A stretch of 64,000 nucleotides of DNA from Apricaphanius iberus (Eukaryota > Chordata > Actinopteri > Cyprinodontiformes > Aphaniidae), in the NCBI GenBank assembly GCA_028564705.1, contig JAPXFQ010002841.1, positions 124,001-188,000 on the forward strand, in the 5' to 3' direction. The notes beneath the pieces were generated by a model that worked only from the letters and a program-made list of their open reading frames with translations, was not told the DNA's origin and ran no database searches. Position numbers and translations under genes: made by a program. Shown here one piece after another: positions 1-10,640 of this stretch. Numbering within the stretch: the first letter of the stretch is position 1; each line of letters begins with the position of its first letter.

Positions 1-987
1 GGGAAAACAAGGGATCCATTTAAAGATTTTTTTTCTTCAAGAGACCGCGATCATCCACAGTTTGAAAACAATCTACTTCGAGACTACAGTGTTTAAAGGG
101 CAAATATAATCATATTTAACATTAATTTTAAATCAATTGTAAAAAAAATATTTTTGACCACACCTCAAATGGCCTTTTGATGCATATTTAACACGACATG
201 AAAGCAACCTATACTTCCTCTCACACTGGCCACTTATCCAGGGTGTAGCCCGCTTCTCGCCTAATGACTGAAATACGTAAATGCACATCAAGCGCATGCG
301 TTTTTTTAAAATTCGTACTCTACCTGATTTGGAACATGTGTAAAAGTAACAAACAACCAAACATAGAAGATAACACGCCAAGTGGATATGCAGTGTCCAA
401 TGGAAAAATGTTACACATAAGCCCTGGATGTGTCTGCACTTTTGGTAACACAGAAAAACAATAGAGTGAGCATTTTCCTATTAAGATCATGTTCCTTTTT
501 ATAAACACTTTTGCCTAAACTTTATGAAAGAATTAGAATATTGCATTTAAGGGAAGGAACGCCACAAACTTTATAGAAGAGAATGCGACATTGTCAGTGC
601 TAGATTGGGGAAAGAAAGCAGTGAGATCACTAAGGCAACCACAGCTATTGTTGATGAATGTAAAGATTTTGATGTAAGAACATGCTTTGTTTTACAGTGA
701 TTATCGTTTTTCTATGGGTCCTCTGTCAGCACTGTCAATCAATGCCTGCTAATGTCCACTGATCATGATCAGGCTCACTGATATCAATGACCACTCACAT
801 CCAACTTAAATGCTTACCTTAACAGTTTATTTTAATCTTTGACTATTTGCTTCCCAGACCGAGCCAAATCAATAGGAGAGTGTTTGACTTTAGCTGCAGT
901 CTAATTGTATATTAGTTTTTTTACCTCAGTTCCAACCACCATCTGTGCAACATTAGCTTCAAGACACATTTTGGGGATAAACAACAT
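1..987. other. Unassigned AT-rich sequence, small SINE-like remnant
   Basis: No convincing exon is visible. Around 222-270 the string ccacttatccagggtgtag followed by cccgcttctcgcc resembles the conserved core of the fish SINE copies at 33.5 and 54.3 kb, so this is a short decayed remnant. The rest is unrecognised. It could still be distal 3' UTR or intergenic sequence. Confidence 0.35.
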
Positions 988-991
988 ATTC

Positions 992-2023
992 AAGGGCCTA
1001 TATTATGCAAAATCAATATTTTGGAGTCTTCAACCATATGGTAGTGCAATTTTCACATAAAACCAGCCAGTGTTTTTTTGGCTTAATGCACGCATGTCTG
1101 AGTAATCTTCCTGAATTCTGCTCGTTGAGCAGCTGCCCCTCCCTCTCCTAGAAATCGAGTGTTCAACTAGTGACATCACTGGTTGAAAGTGAGAGGTGTC
1201 AGCACCACCCCTGCAGGGAGAGCGGCTTACCCCTGGTAGATTTTCAAACACACCCTCGTCCTTCTCACAGCTAATGGCTGCTTTGATTTTTGGCAGCTTA
1301 AAACAATTTTTTGGTGGATTTTTTACTTTCTGTGAAAACACCCATTTGACTGCATGGATTACAGAATTTTATTCTACATTCCTAAAAAAACAGAAGCTGG
1401 ATCGAAGAACAAAGATGCCTGATGGACAGAGAAGTAAGTGGCTACATGCTAATGCTAATGTGGGTTAGCCATTTATCAAGTTGCTTATGTGATCTTATTA
1501 CAGCATTGTGTCGTTAATTAATTGATCTGTAGCATCTCAGAATGTTCAGTAAACAGGTGCAAACAACAGCCACAGATTTTTTATATAGTGGGCGGGAAAT
1601 ATTTGCTTAGTAGATGCAGCTGTACTGGTTTGGCCTCTGTCTAAAGCCTGGAGATTTAGCAAATGAAATAGGCTTTATTGACTCCAAATTTTTCAAAACA
1701 TGAAATAAAATAAACCAAACGTCTGTTAACGTTAATATAACAGAGTTTCATTGTGGTACTCTGTGCTTTTCAAATTATTTGTGAGAATACTGCTTGTGAT
1801 GAAGCTTAGCGCTGTTTTTTTCGGTCTGATATGCTCCCGGCTCTGTAGCGCAGCGGGTTTATTCAGAAACAAGTCATGTTACTTCGTGGTCTAACATTAA
1901 TTACAGGATACAAGTTAAATTTCAGGACAAATTAATACTGCATATCACCAACGGTAGTATTTTATCATATACACTTTTTTTTCCCAGAAGTTGAAAGCTG
2001 TAAAATAGCATGATATAGTCGCT
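992..2023. mobile_element. Putative TTAA-type non-autonomous DNA transposon
   Basis: The left end reads caagggcctatattatgcaa and the reverse complement of the right end reads agcgactatatcatgctatt. These are imperfect terminal inverted repeats sharing CTATAT.ATGC. The right end abuts TTAA (2024-2027) and the left abuts a one-base variant, ttca (988-991). A TTAA target with this type of end suggests a piggyBac- or Kolobok-like family. No transposase frame is present, only short shadows. The boundaries are a manual judgement. Confidence 0.5.
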
Positions 2024-2027
2024 TTAA

Positions 2028-4193
2028 TGTAGGGAAAGGAACTCAAGAAAGACTTAAATACCTCGAATGGTCTTATAGACTGTGTGCTTGGAATAATTTT
2101 CTGGCTTTTACATTACTCTTGCGTATTTAAGACCGCAAGAATAAACCACCAAATGCTTATGTGTAGAAAAGTGCCCAAGCAAGAGGTTACATGCCTGTAC
2201 ACAGATTGAAAATGCTAGGGATAAAGTAACACCTTCAACTTCTATTCGAAGCCAGAATGTTATTGTTTTAAATTGGATTTCTAGAAACACAAGTTTTTTC
2301 ACCCCTTATATTGAATTACAGGCAGACTGGGTTCGCAGAGCGCTTTTGAATCCCTCAATATGGTGCCCGTTTCTTAGCTCCCCAAGCTATTTATGATATG
2401 TAATATATAAAAATGTCACTGACTTCCGTCAATCTCAGGAAATAACTCAAACTTAACTCTTGACACTTTGGTATCAATACTTGTGAGTTCAGTATTCCAA
2501 ATATAACCACATTCTTGTTTAGCAATTTTGAGCTTAAATGTAGTCTTTTACAGTATTTGACAGATAGCTAGATCCTTATAAAAATTATTATATATGCCCT
2601 TTAAATACCAGTAGAATGTAATCCTTGTTCAGCAAATTGTGAATAAACATCACTTAAATCTAAATAAATAAAAGTGAATATTCAGTTATTGTTGAACACA
2701 CTAGTCATAACAAGCAAATGGAGGAAAGGAAGAAAAAGGGGTCGTCGTGTTTTTTTTTTTTTTTTTTTTTTTTTTAGTTAAATACCCTGTTTTTCAGTGG
2801 CAGAGATGTCAAAAGACGAAATTATTATCCCTGTGTTCACCCCAGAAAAGGTGATAGCTGACATGGTTGTCATCTTTCCTCTCTTTGTTATGTCATATTT
2901 ATTCCCTTCCACAAGCATCTTTACAGGTTTGTTAATTTAAAATTTCAAAGATCAAGGTTTGTGTTGTAATATATCCATCCAGCACTTCTAACCTTGCCCT
3001 TTTCAGAAACATGATAAATATGCATCCGACTGAGTATTTGTGTGCATTTTCTCCTTTGTTGAAGGAAAAAAAACATAAACACATGCAAAACAACCTACTA
3101 CTTCTAAAAAATGTTTTCAGTAAGCTATACCCTTTTTGAAATGCAAATGTGGGAAAGTTTCTTTTTAAACTAATTGCTATTGTCCTACCAAATAAGTAAA
3201 CACTAAAATTCTACATAGATTGTTCATTCTTATACCTCAATAGAATAAAAAAGTAAGACTTTGCAATCATTTTAATATGTGCAATGCCAATAATGAAAGT
3301 CCCTTCAGCTGTCTTGAGCCTTCCTTCTTGTCTTTTATTTACTGTATGTAAGTACATTTCTCAATATGCCTTCTTTAATTTGTAAACATTATTCCTTGAT
3401 AGCACCTGCATTGTTCTCACCTTCTCATCACTAAGGTGCTGTTCACATGGTTTTTAATATAGAAAACCACAGTCCAACTAAACCTGCAACCACTTACTGA
3501 CTAAATCTGCCAGTTCTTCAATTCTTTCACTGATTTGCTCATTTTATTACCTTCTTTGTCTCCTCCTTCACCCCCAGATGTTGTCATAGCTATATTCGTT
3601 AGCAAGTAGCCCTGGACTAGCTCACTATGCTACCCCTGTCCTCCCGGAATGCCAATGTCTAGTTAAACTATTTTGTATCCTAGACAAGTCCATTCATATA
3701 CTGAAATAGTCAGTGATGGTGGAAAAGAAAAAAAAGGTAAGAGTTCAATTTCATTCAAGGCTTCTTCTTTGTCTTAATCCTCCTTCAAATAAAATCACTC
3801 CACCATTAATGCTTGCACATTACTAGCACATATCAAAACACTCTTCGTGTAATTCTAAAGCAAAAAAAAAATTCCCCAATAAACTTAATATGCCAATCCA
3901 AGAAATGACGCTATTGTTTTCTTTCTCCCTTTTAAAACCTTACAGCAGAGTGCCTATCAATTATTCAACTGATTGGTACATGGGAGATGAAAAATATAGT
4001 GATATCATCTGCAAAGGGAGTAATAGCAATGCAAATAGTCCCAAGTGGGCCAGAAGGTCTTTTTTGATTACAATGTCAAAGAGAAGAAAAATGGTCAGGT
4101 GGCCATGACATCCCTTAGTGGATAACATAGTTGAAAAATTATAATACAAACCCAGAAAGCAGTTAGAGGGAGATAAAACATTTCTTATATCAA
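2028..4193 (-). other. grin2a: Probable grin2a 3' UTR and downstream sequence
   Basis: This AT-rich noncoding sequence follows the grin2a stop codon. Candidate minus-strand AATAAA poly(A) signals (TTTATT on the plus strand) occur at about 3334-3339 and 2898-2903. I cannot tell which, if any, is used; mammalian GRIN2A has a very long 3' UTR. A run of about 27 T lies at 2750-2776, and pyrimidine-rich stretches lie around 3520-3580. No other gene is seen. Confidence 0.4.
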
Positions 4194-6152
4194 CTAAACA
4201 TCTGACTCCAGACTGGGAATTTTCTTATACACCCGTCTATTGCTGAACTGGGCTGAGTTTAGGACACCCCTTGAGGCTGGGTATGCACTAGTCTTATTAG
4301 CTGAGTAAGGCATCACATGCTCTTTATTATACATGTCATTAGCTATCCGCCCATCTCTTGAGCAGTATGAAGAGGTGGATTTAACAGAAGACCGAATATT
4401 GTTCGCATCATTGCGTGTTTTGATGGGAGCTGCTCCTACGGCCAATGAAGGAGAACCCACTGCCAGCTGTTTGTAAATGTCAGAGGAGCTACGCCCATGG
4501 ACCAGTCTGCTGCTGGTATCATCCCTCAGTGATTGACTGAGAAAAGGGTTTTCTGAGCCATGGGTTGGGTACAAGGACTTGCTCCTCTTGCTTTCCTCAA
4601 GGTTATTGTTAAACAGCATTGATTTAGACCCAGTGCCAAAGAGTCTGCCAGAGTAAGGGCGCATCCCGAAGAGATTGGCATACTGGGAGTCAGATGCTGA
4701 GTCTAAGAAGCGATCCTTCTCCTTGAGGCTAACGCTTCGTGCTGGTCGGCCCATGTCTACATCCTTGGGCTTTTCGAGCATGATGTTGTCAAAGGAGTGC
4801 TGACGACTCAGCCTCAAGCGATTTCTTTTTTGAACATGTGGCCCATCTGTCTGTGGCCAATACAGACCAAACATTTCGTCTGGCTGCTGCTGCTCTTGGT
4901 GATGCATGGTGGGGCTAACCAAGGGATCACCAAGAAGCTGATCCTCACTAATGTCGTACAAGTTGGCTGTGTGGAGACATGCGTCACACCGATTGTATGG
5001 AGATCGTGTCCCAGATGCAGTCGGAGGTCCTGCAGGGACATATGAACCTCCTTGTGAGTAGCTAGCAGGTACTTTGGACAAGCAGGATCGGCAGTGTGTC
5101 TGTTTGTAGCGATCAATGGATTCGTGAGGGGACAGGGAGATATTTTTCTCTTTCAAGCCATAGTGTTTAGAGTAAGCAGAGTCTGGCAAAAGATCTGAGT
5201 TTGTGTGATGCATAGGTGAAGAGTTCAGATGAATGATTGGCTGTTCACATTTTCTATAGTTATCACTATGGTCTGAATAAATTTCAGGGTAATCCATATC
5301 ATCTGCTGCAAGACCATGAGTTTCACGGTAGTGTATGGGGTCTGAATGGAGGCTCATCTCTCTGTCTGAGTCAATTGTGTAAATTTTCTCTCCTCCTCTC
5401 CCACTTTGGTTGGTTCCACTGCTGACCTGCTTAGTTTTTAAGTAGGACAGCTCCACCTCACTGCAATCCCTAGGGTATTTTGATGTCACGGATCTTTTTT
5501 TTAAGTTGTCCTTGGGCTTCAGGTGCTTGTTGTTTTCTGGGTCCTTGTAGGTGGCTCCCCTGCTTGAACAGTCAGAGATGTCGGAGTGGGCTGTGTCTTC
5601 TGGGAGGTAGCGCTGTGTCTTCATAGATATTCGTGGATCTGGCATTAACATGTCAGGCATCGGTGAAGGCCCAGGTGGCACGGAACGCAGGGTGTCAGTG
5701 GACTTTTTCCATAATGTTCGCTGAGATTTGGAATTTGTTTGAACTGTGTCAGCAGTCACTGCTACCTCCACAGTATTTGGATTGGCATCATTGAGGGTCA
5801 GAGGATGCTGCCCTCCCTGAAATATATAGTTGTTGAGGTGGTCTTTGTGGCGATTTGCAAGATAAGACTGAAGGTCACCAGTATCCCCATAGATCATATC
5901 TTTGGGAGCATAGCTTCTGTTGTCAGCATAAATGAAGTTGCCTTTCTCTGCCATCATATCCATGATCATGGGACCAGCTGAGTGCATGAATTCCCGTTTA
6001 GGGGAGTTCATGCGGGAGCCACTGAGGTTAGACATGTTGGTCATTTGTTTCGCAGACTTAATGAGCCTAAGCATTTTGTCCTGGGGGCTGAAATCAAGGT
6101 CTGTCTTTTTCTTCATGTCAATGTGCACTCCATGGATGCAGCTCCAGATTCC
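4194..6152 (-). CDS. grin2a: grin2a last exon: cytoplasmic C-tail ending in ESDV
   Basis: This terminal exon encodes 652 residues and a TAG stop at 4194-4196. It begins GIWSCIHGVHIDMKKK after a tattatacAG acceptor. The open frame upstream of 6152 is intron read-through, so the Met near 6167 is not a start. Recognisable tail blocks are GQHPLTLNDANPNTVEVAV, RYLPEDTAHSDIS, the cysteine cluster HCRSCL...CDACL (palmitoylation cluster in GluN2A, family knowledge), LRLSRQHSFDNIM, SKRSKSL, NPFL, and the final SNRRVYKKIPSLESDV. The last four residues form the class I PDZ ligand that binds PSD-95 family scaffolds. The tail is similar in length to the mammalian one (about 620-650), with small fish-specific insertions such as a glutamine-rich HQEQQQP. 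No frameshift is seen. Confidence 0.97.
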   Translation of the reverse strand, partial: GIWSCIHGVHIDMKKKTDLDFSPQDKMLRLIKSAKQMTNMSNLSGSRMNSPKREFMHSAGPMIMDMMAEKGNFIYADNRSYAPKDMIYGDTGDLQSYLANRHKDHLNNYIFQGGQHPLTLNDANPNTVEVAVTADTVQTNSKSQRTLWKKSTDTLRSVPPGPSPMPDMLMPDPRISMKTQRYLPEDTAHSDISDCSSRGATYKDPENNKHLKPKDNLKKRSVTSKYPRDCSEVELSYLKTKQVSSGTNQSGRGGEKIYTIDSDREMSLHSDPIHYRETHGLAADDMDYPEIYSDHSDNYRKCEQPIIHLNSSPMHHTNSDLLPDSAYSKHYGLKEKNISLSPHESIDRYKQTHCRSCLSKVPASYSQGGSYVPAGPPTASGTRSPYNRCDACLHTANLYDISEDQLLGDPLVSPTMHHQEQQQPDEMFGLYWPQTDGPHVQKRNRLRLSRQHSFDNIMLEKPKDVDMGRPARSVSLKEKDRFLDSASDSQYANLFGMRPYSGRLFGTGSKSMLFNNNLEESKRSKSLYPTHGSENPFLSQSLRDDTSSRLVHGRSSSDIYKQLAVGSPSLAVGAAPIKTRNDANNIRSSVKSTSSYCSRDGRIANDMYNKEHVMPYSANKTSAYPASRGVLNSAQFSNRRVYKKIPSLESDV

Positions 6153-7126
6153 CTGTATAATACACATTAATAAAGAAGAGATTGAGAAAATGAGTTAAAG
6201 CAAAACAACAAAGAACGATTGTAAAACCAAATAAAACACATTTTTGTGAATGATCCCAGTCTTTACAAACAGATATGTGTTCTGTTTTTAAACTGACAGA
6301 CTTAAATAAAAATGTCATATTTCTTTATCAAAAGGACCATAATCGTTTTTATGCTTTATGTTTATGCTCTGCATAAACAATTCGACTGAGGTACATGGTT
6401 GATGAAAAGTGATTTTCTTATAAAAATCATCCAGCCTTCAAAGCATATCCTCACTTTGATCTTAAAAAAAAGTTTGGTGGAAAAACAAAACACAAAACTT
6501 TTTTTTCATATTTAGCTAGCCATTCTAGATCTTGCTATAAGTTCCCCGTCTCCTGCACATTGGAAAATACACTGTTTAATATACACAAATATTAGTAGGG
6601 TTCCAATAACCACATTTCAAACATTTGCATTTTTATTTTGACATGTCTAATATTCCCACATCTTCCTTCAGTTAATAGACAGTACTGGTAGAGCCTCTTG
6701 TGAATAGCTAAGTTCTTATAAAAAAAATGTTTTAGACAAAAAAAAAAACTTTCTCAAAGTTAGCAGTGAAGTAACTTGCCTTCTTTTTAGAGAAAATGCT
6801 GCACAACCCAAGTATCTGGGTAATGGCCCTAGAATATTGAGTTTAAGATTTCCTTGTCATTTTAGTAGCATGTTTTTCTAAGTGTTTTTTGGAGTGGCCC
6901 GGTCCATGGTCAAACTTGAATCTGAAACGGAATATCTAGAGGGAGCTAAAGATTATAGAGACTTCACAAAGATAAGTACCTGTGGCAACATAAAAAAGGT
7001 GTCCTGTCATTATAAGATGGGTTTAATTTCTGTAATACCATACATTTTTATTGTATATTACCTACTGAAAAATAGAAACAGATATATCTGGTACTTAAAT
7101 CTGAATCCAAATCCACAAGAGGTATA
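6153..7126 (-). other. grin2a intron, no recognised element
   Basis: This is the last intron of grin2a (6153-9705), distal part. It is AT-rich with A-runs at 6721-6750. I see no conserved gene or clear repeat before the Tc1 copy that begins at 7127. Confidence 0.5.
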
Positions 7127-8550
7127 CAGTGGGGAGAACAAGTATTTGTTACACTGCTGATTTTTGAAGTTTTCCCTTTTACAGTACAAAGCATGTAGAG
7201 GTTTGTAATTTGTATCAAAGGTACACATTGAGTGACAGAATCTAAAACAAAAATGCAGAAAATCACAGTGTATGATTTTTAAATAATAAATTTCCATTTT
7301 ATCGAATGACATACGTATTTGCTACATCTGACAAGCAGAACTCAATATTTGATAAACCTTTGTTTGCAATTACAGAGACGTTTTCTGTAGTTCTTCACCA
7401 GGTTTGCACACACTGCAGCAGGGATTTTAGCCAACTCCATACAGATATTCTCCAGAGGTTTCAGGGCTGTCGCTGGGCAACGCAGACTTACAGCTCTCTT
7501 CAAAGACTTTGTGTGTTTCGGGTCGTTGCTGAGGGAAGGAGATTGTTGGCCAAGCTCTCACGACACATGGCCCCATTCATCCTCACCGCAATATGGCACA
7601 GTCGTTCTGTCCCCTTTGCAGAAAAGCATCCCCAAACAATGATGTTTCCACTACATGATTAACAGCTGGGATGGTGTTCTTGGGGTTGTACTCAGACTTG
7701 TTCTTCTTCCAAACACGGCGAGTGGAGTTTAAACCAAAAACCTTCACTTTGGTCTCATCAGACCACATGACTTTCTCCGATTTCTCCTCTTGATCATTCA
7801 GATTGTCATTGGCAAACGTCAGACGTGCCTTGACATGCGCTGGTTTGAACAAGGGGACCTTGCATGCAGTGCAGGGCATTAATCCATGCTGGCAGGGTGT
7901 GTTACTGGTGGTTTTGTTTGAGACTGTGGTGTCAGCTCTATTCAGGTCATTGACCAGGTCCTCCCGTGTAGTTCTGGGCTCATCCCTCACTGTCCTCATG
8001 ATCATCGATGCCCCACGAGGAGATATCTTGCATGGCGCTGCAGACTGAGGGAGATTGACCTTTGTCTTGAACTTCTTCCATTGTCTAAGTATTGGACCAC
8101 AGTTGTTGCCTTTTCACCAAGCTGCTTGCCTATTGTCCAGTAGCCCATCCCAACCTTGTGCAGGTCTACACTTTTATTCCTGATGTCCTTACACAGCTCT
8201 CTGGTCTTGGCCATAGTGGAAAGGTTGGATTTTGTTTGAGTGTATGGACAGGTGTCTTTTATACAGGTAATTAATTCAAACAGGTGCAGTTAATATAGGT
8301 AATGAGTGGAGAACGGGAGGACTTCTTGAAGAACTAACAGGTCTGTGGGAGCCTAAATTCTTACTGGTTGATAGGTGATCAAATACTTATGTTATGCAAT
8401 AAAATGGAATTTAATTATTTAAAAATCATCCACTGTGATTTTCTGCTTTTTTTGTTTTAGATTATGTCCCTCAAAGTCAAATAATACTTTTACAGACTTC
8501 TACATGCTTTGTAAGAGGGACAATTCCAAAAATCAGCAGTGTATTACCAA
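7127..8550 (-). mobile_element. Degenerate Tc1-like transposon, nearly complete
   Basis: The left terminus CAGTGGGGAGAACAAGTATT follows TA. Inverted copies of ctgatttttgaagtt, the segment tctaaaacaaaaatgcagaa, and gatttttaaataa recur near 8400-8545, so both inverted repeats (about 200 bp) are present. The outermost dozen bases on the right are altered. The core encodes a broken minus-strand transposase. Its decayed state suggests an old insertion in the last grin2a intron. The same family recurs at 49.3 kb. Confidence 0.85.
7583..8214 (-). pseudogene. Broken Tc1-like transposase
   Basis: The minus-strand frame from 8214 starts [20 protein letters not shown] with the HTH segment [16 protein letters not shown] typical of Tc1 transposases. 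It loses frame near 8040. A second frame carries the catalytic region with [20 protein letters not shown] and then [11 protein letters not shown], ending in a premature stop at 7583. The first catalytic Asp (SDE) is visible. The second Asp and the Glu are not in a readable frame. It is non-functional. Confidence 0.85.
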
Positions 8551-9705
8551 TAATACATGAAAAATAAAGCTTTTGTAGTTACGCGGACTTCAGAACATAC
8601 AGAACTGTTTTGACCCAAAGAGTCTTTTGAAAATATCCATGCTCAGTGAATGATCATATGACATGGGCTTTGCTAAGAGATCAGTATTTATAAATGTGCT
8701 CCAAGTACCCAAACGATCGCCCAATATTGTAATGTTAGTATTTATCATTCTACTCAGTGTTTCCTTTTACGCTTCTGTTGTGTTGCTGAATAACAAAGTT
8801 AAGACTCTCCAAAAAAAGGGCTGTAAAACATCTAAAGTATGTGGCACAATGCATGAGACAAACTGTGTTTTACTTCACTTAATGTTGCAAAACTGCTTGA
8901 TTTTAGATTTGAACATGTGCTAATTATAGGCACACATTAAAAGGTATTTATCCACTAATAATAGTCAACAATAGCCTTGTAAGTGGCTTCATATTTAACA
9001 TCATAGACCTGCCTTAGATGTACTCAATATCAACATTATTGTGTTGTTGCTCTTCATATATTTTCATTAAGATTATCTGCACAATATAGGCCATAAAAGG
9101 CCATTTTATTTTGAAGAAATACTTAGATGTTAGAAAAAGCACCATCCTAAAAAAAGTTTATCTCTAAAGTTTTACCACTCCCCTATGCTATCGCTTCCAT
9201 ACAGAGCAACACTGCTACAAAAATAGCACAAAGACACTGCAGTGGTTTTAGGGATGCGTGTCCATGTCTTGTGTTTTCACACACAATGAGGAAAAATGCT
9301 GACCTTTCAGCAGAATGAGAGAGAATAAATTGATTAAGTGTGGGCTGCTGTGGTTTCATCCAAAAAACAGGCCGCAATTAGGGTCTATTTTTGTCGATAG
9401 TCAGGGCTGCCTCGTGATTCCCCCTCCCGCCTCCATCCTCAGCCTTGCATCTCATCCTCTTCAGCTTTTCCCCCTTTTTTAAGTTAGTGTCTTAGTTTCG
9501 CACCAGATCTTTTTTCTCTGTGGGATAAAATAATTATGACAGGCCCGTTTGACCCTAATAGTGCAGTGTTAGCCTTCAGTATGATTTCTTCCTTGATCAA
9601 TGAGATATTACCATGCCCATATATTCACATGTTTACATACTGAACTGCTTGTCCCTGTGAACGGTTTGCACATGCAATAACAGATCATGTCGACAGAATC
9701 CTTAC
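8551..9705 (-). other. grin2a intron, pyrimidine-rich tract, otherwise unremarkable
   Basis: This is the intron portion next to the M4 exon. A C/T-rich stretch lies at 9418-9480, about 230 bases past the exon's donor site. No repeat family or ORF is convincing. Confidence 0.4.
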
Positions 9706-9944
9706 CCTGCTGATCGAGAAAAGAAGGCCTGGCCTGCCAGAGCAGACTCCAGTGAAGCAGTATCTCAGCCTCCAGTAGAAGAGATGCTCCGAGACAAAGG
9801 TGATGAGGGAGAGCCCCATTGCTGTGGCCAGCATGTAGAAGACCCCTGCCATGTTGTCTACATCCAGCTGACTTGACATGACTTCATTCTTCTCATTGTG
9901 ACAAATTCCTGTCAGCCACTGGGCTTCTAGTTCTTCCATTTCAC
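9706..9944 (-). CDS. grin2a: grin2a exon: end of S2, M4 and juxtamembrane tail
   Basis: This 239-bp exon encodes (G)[19 protein letters not shown], then [20 protein letters not shown], the M4 helix, and [26 protein letters not shown] supplies the S2 cysteine of the conserved disulfide. The M4 helix spans about [25 protein letters not shown]. It has Ser in the FVSEHL stretch where, from memory, mammalian GluN2A has Trp and GluN2B has Cys. The acceptor is gtttctttAG before GTGAAATGG and the donor AGCAGG|GTAAGG, phase 0 into the last exon. Confidence 0.96.
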
Positions 9945-10379
9945 CTAAAGAAACAAATGCAATGGAATAAGACCATTCTTTGGCCTCTAGGAATTTCTAA
10001 GATCATTAAAGAAATCACAGGATGGAGGCAAACTGAAAGAGCATTATTCCGGCACTACTGTGCTCTTAGTTGGCAAATAGGTTTTCCACTGCTGCTTTCC
10101 CCACCATCTTACCACAAAAATACCACCACTGGTATCATATCTGCACAAGGATTTTTCCTTACAATCTGCGGGATTTCCCTATAGGCTTCTGCGCCTACAT
10201 CATCAGTTTCAGCCTTCCTGTGGAGGAGCAAACAGCATCAGCACTTTAATCATCTTATCAGCAACATGTGGGGACTTTCTGTACATATATCTAAGCATCA
10301 CCAGGTGGGTAATCCTGTTTACTACTTCTAACCTCACATTTTTTTTTATTTTTTTTTTCTCTCACTATTAATATTTTTA

Positions 10380-10640
10380 TCATCACTGTTCTCGTTTCTA
10401 GACATGTGGCTTTTTTGTTTTTGTCTTGTCATGTCATTTGTGGGGTTCGTGTTGGGTGGGGTTGAGCATTATGAGCTGGTGTGTGTGTGTTGTGTGTGTG
10501 TTGGTATGCTGTCTTTGATTGTGATTTTTGCTCTGCTGATTTGATTCCTTTTCTTTGATGTACTGGAGGACCCCCTCGAAAACGAGATGTCTCATCTCAA
10601 GGGGTTAATCCTCCCAATAAATAAAAATAAATGTTAAATA
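10380..10640 (+). repeat. LINE-type 3' tail with stem-loop
   Basis: A T/G-rich stretch with a (TG)n run at 10480-10501 precedes ggaccccctcgaaaacgaga and then catctcaaggggttaatcct, ending in tandem aataaa-like repeats. The CCCC...CTCGAAAACGAG...GGGG arrangement can fold as a nested stem-loop. This block is familiar as the 3' end of a fish non-LTR retrotransposon (recognition from memory). It is a severely 5'-truncated copy in plus orientation. Confidence 0.5.

Noticed and set aside
4194..6152. Assignment as grin2b
   Set aside because: GluN2B also ends in ESDV, but RVYKKIPSLESDV and the upstream tail blocks match GluN2A better.
6153..6167. Apparent Met start of the 657-residue frame at the last exon
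   Set aside because: Those codons are intron read-through; the acceptor AG at 6154-6153 and homology place the exon start at GGA (6152).
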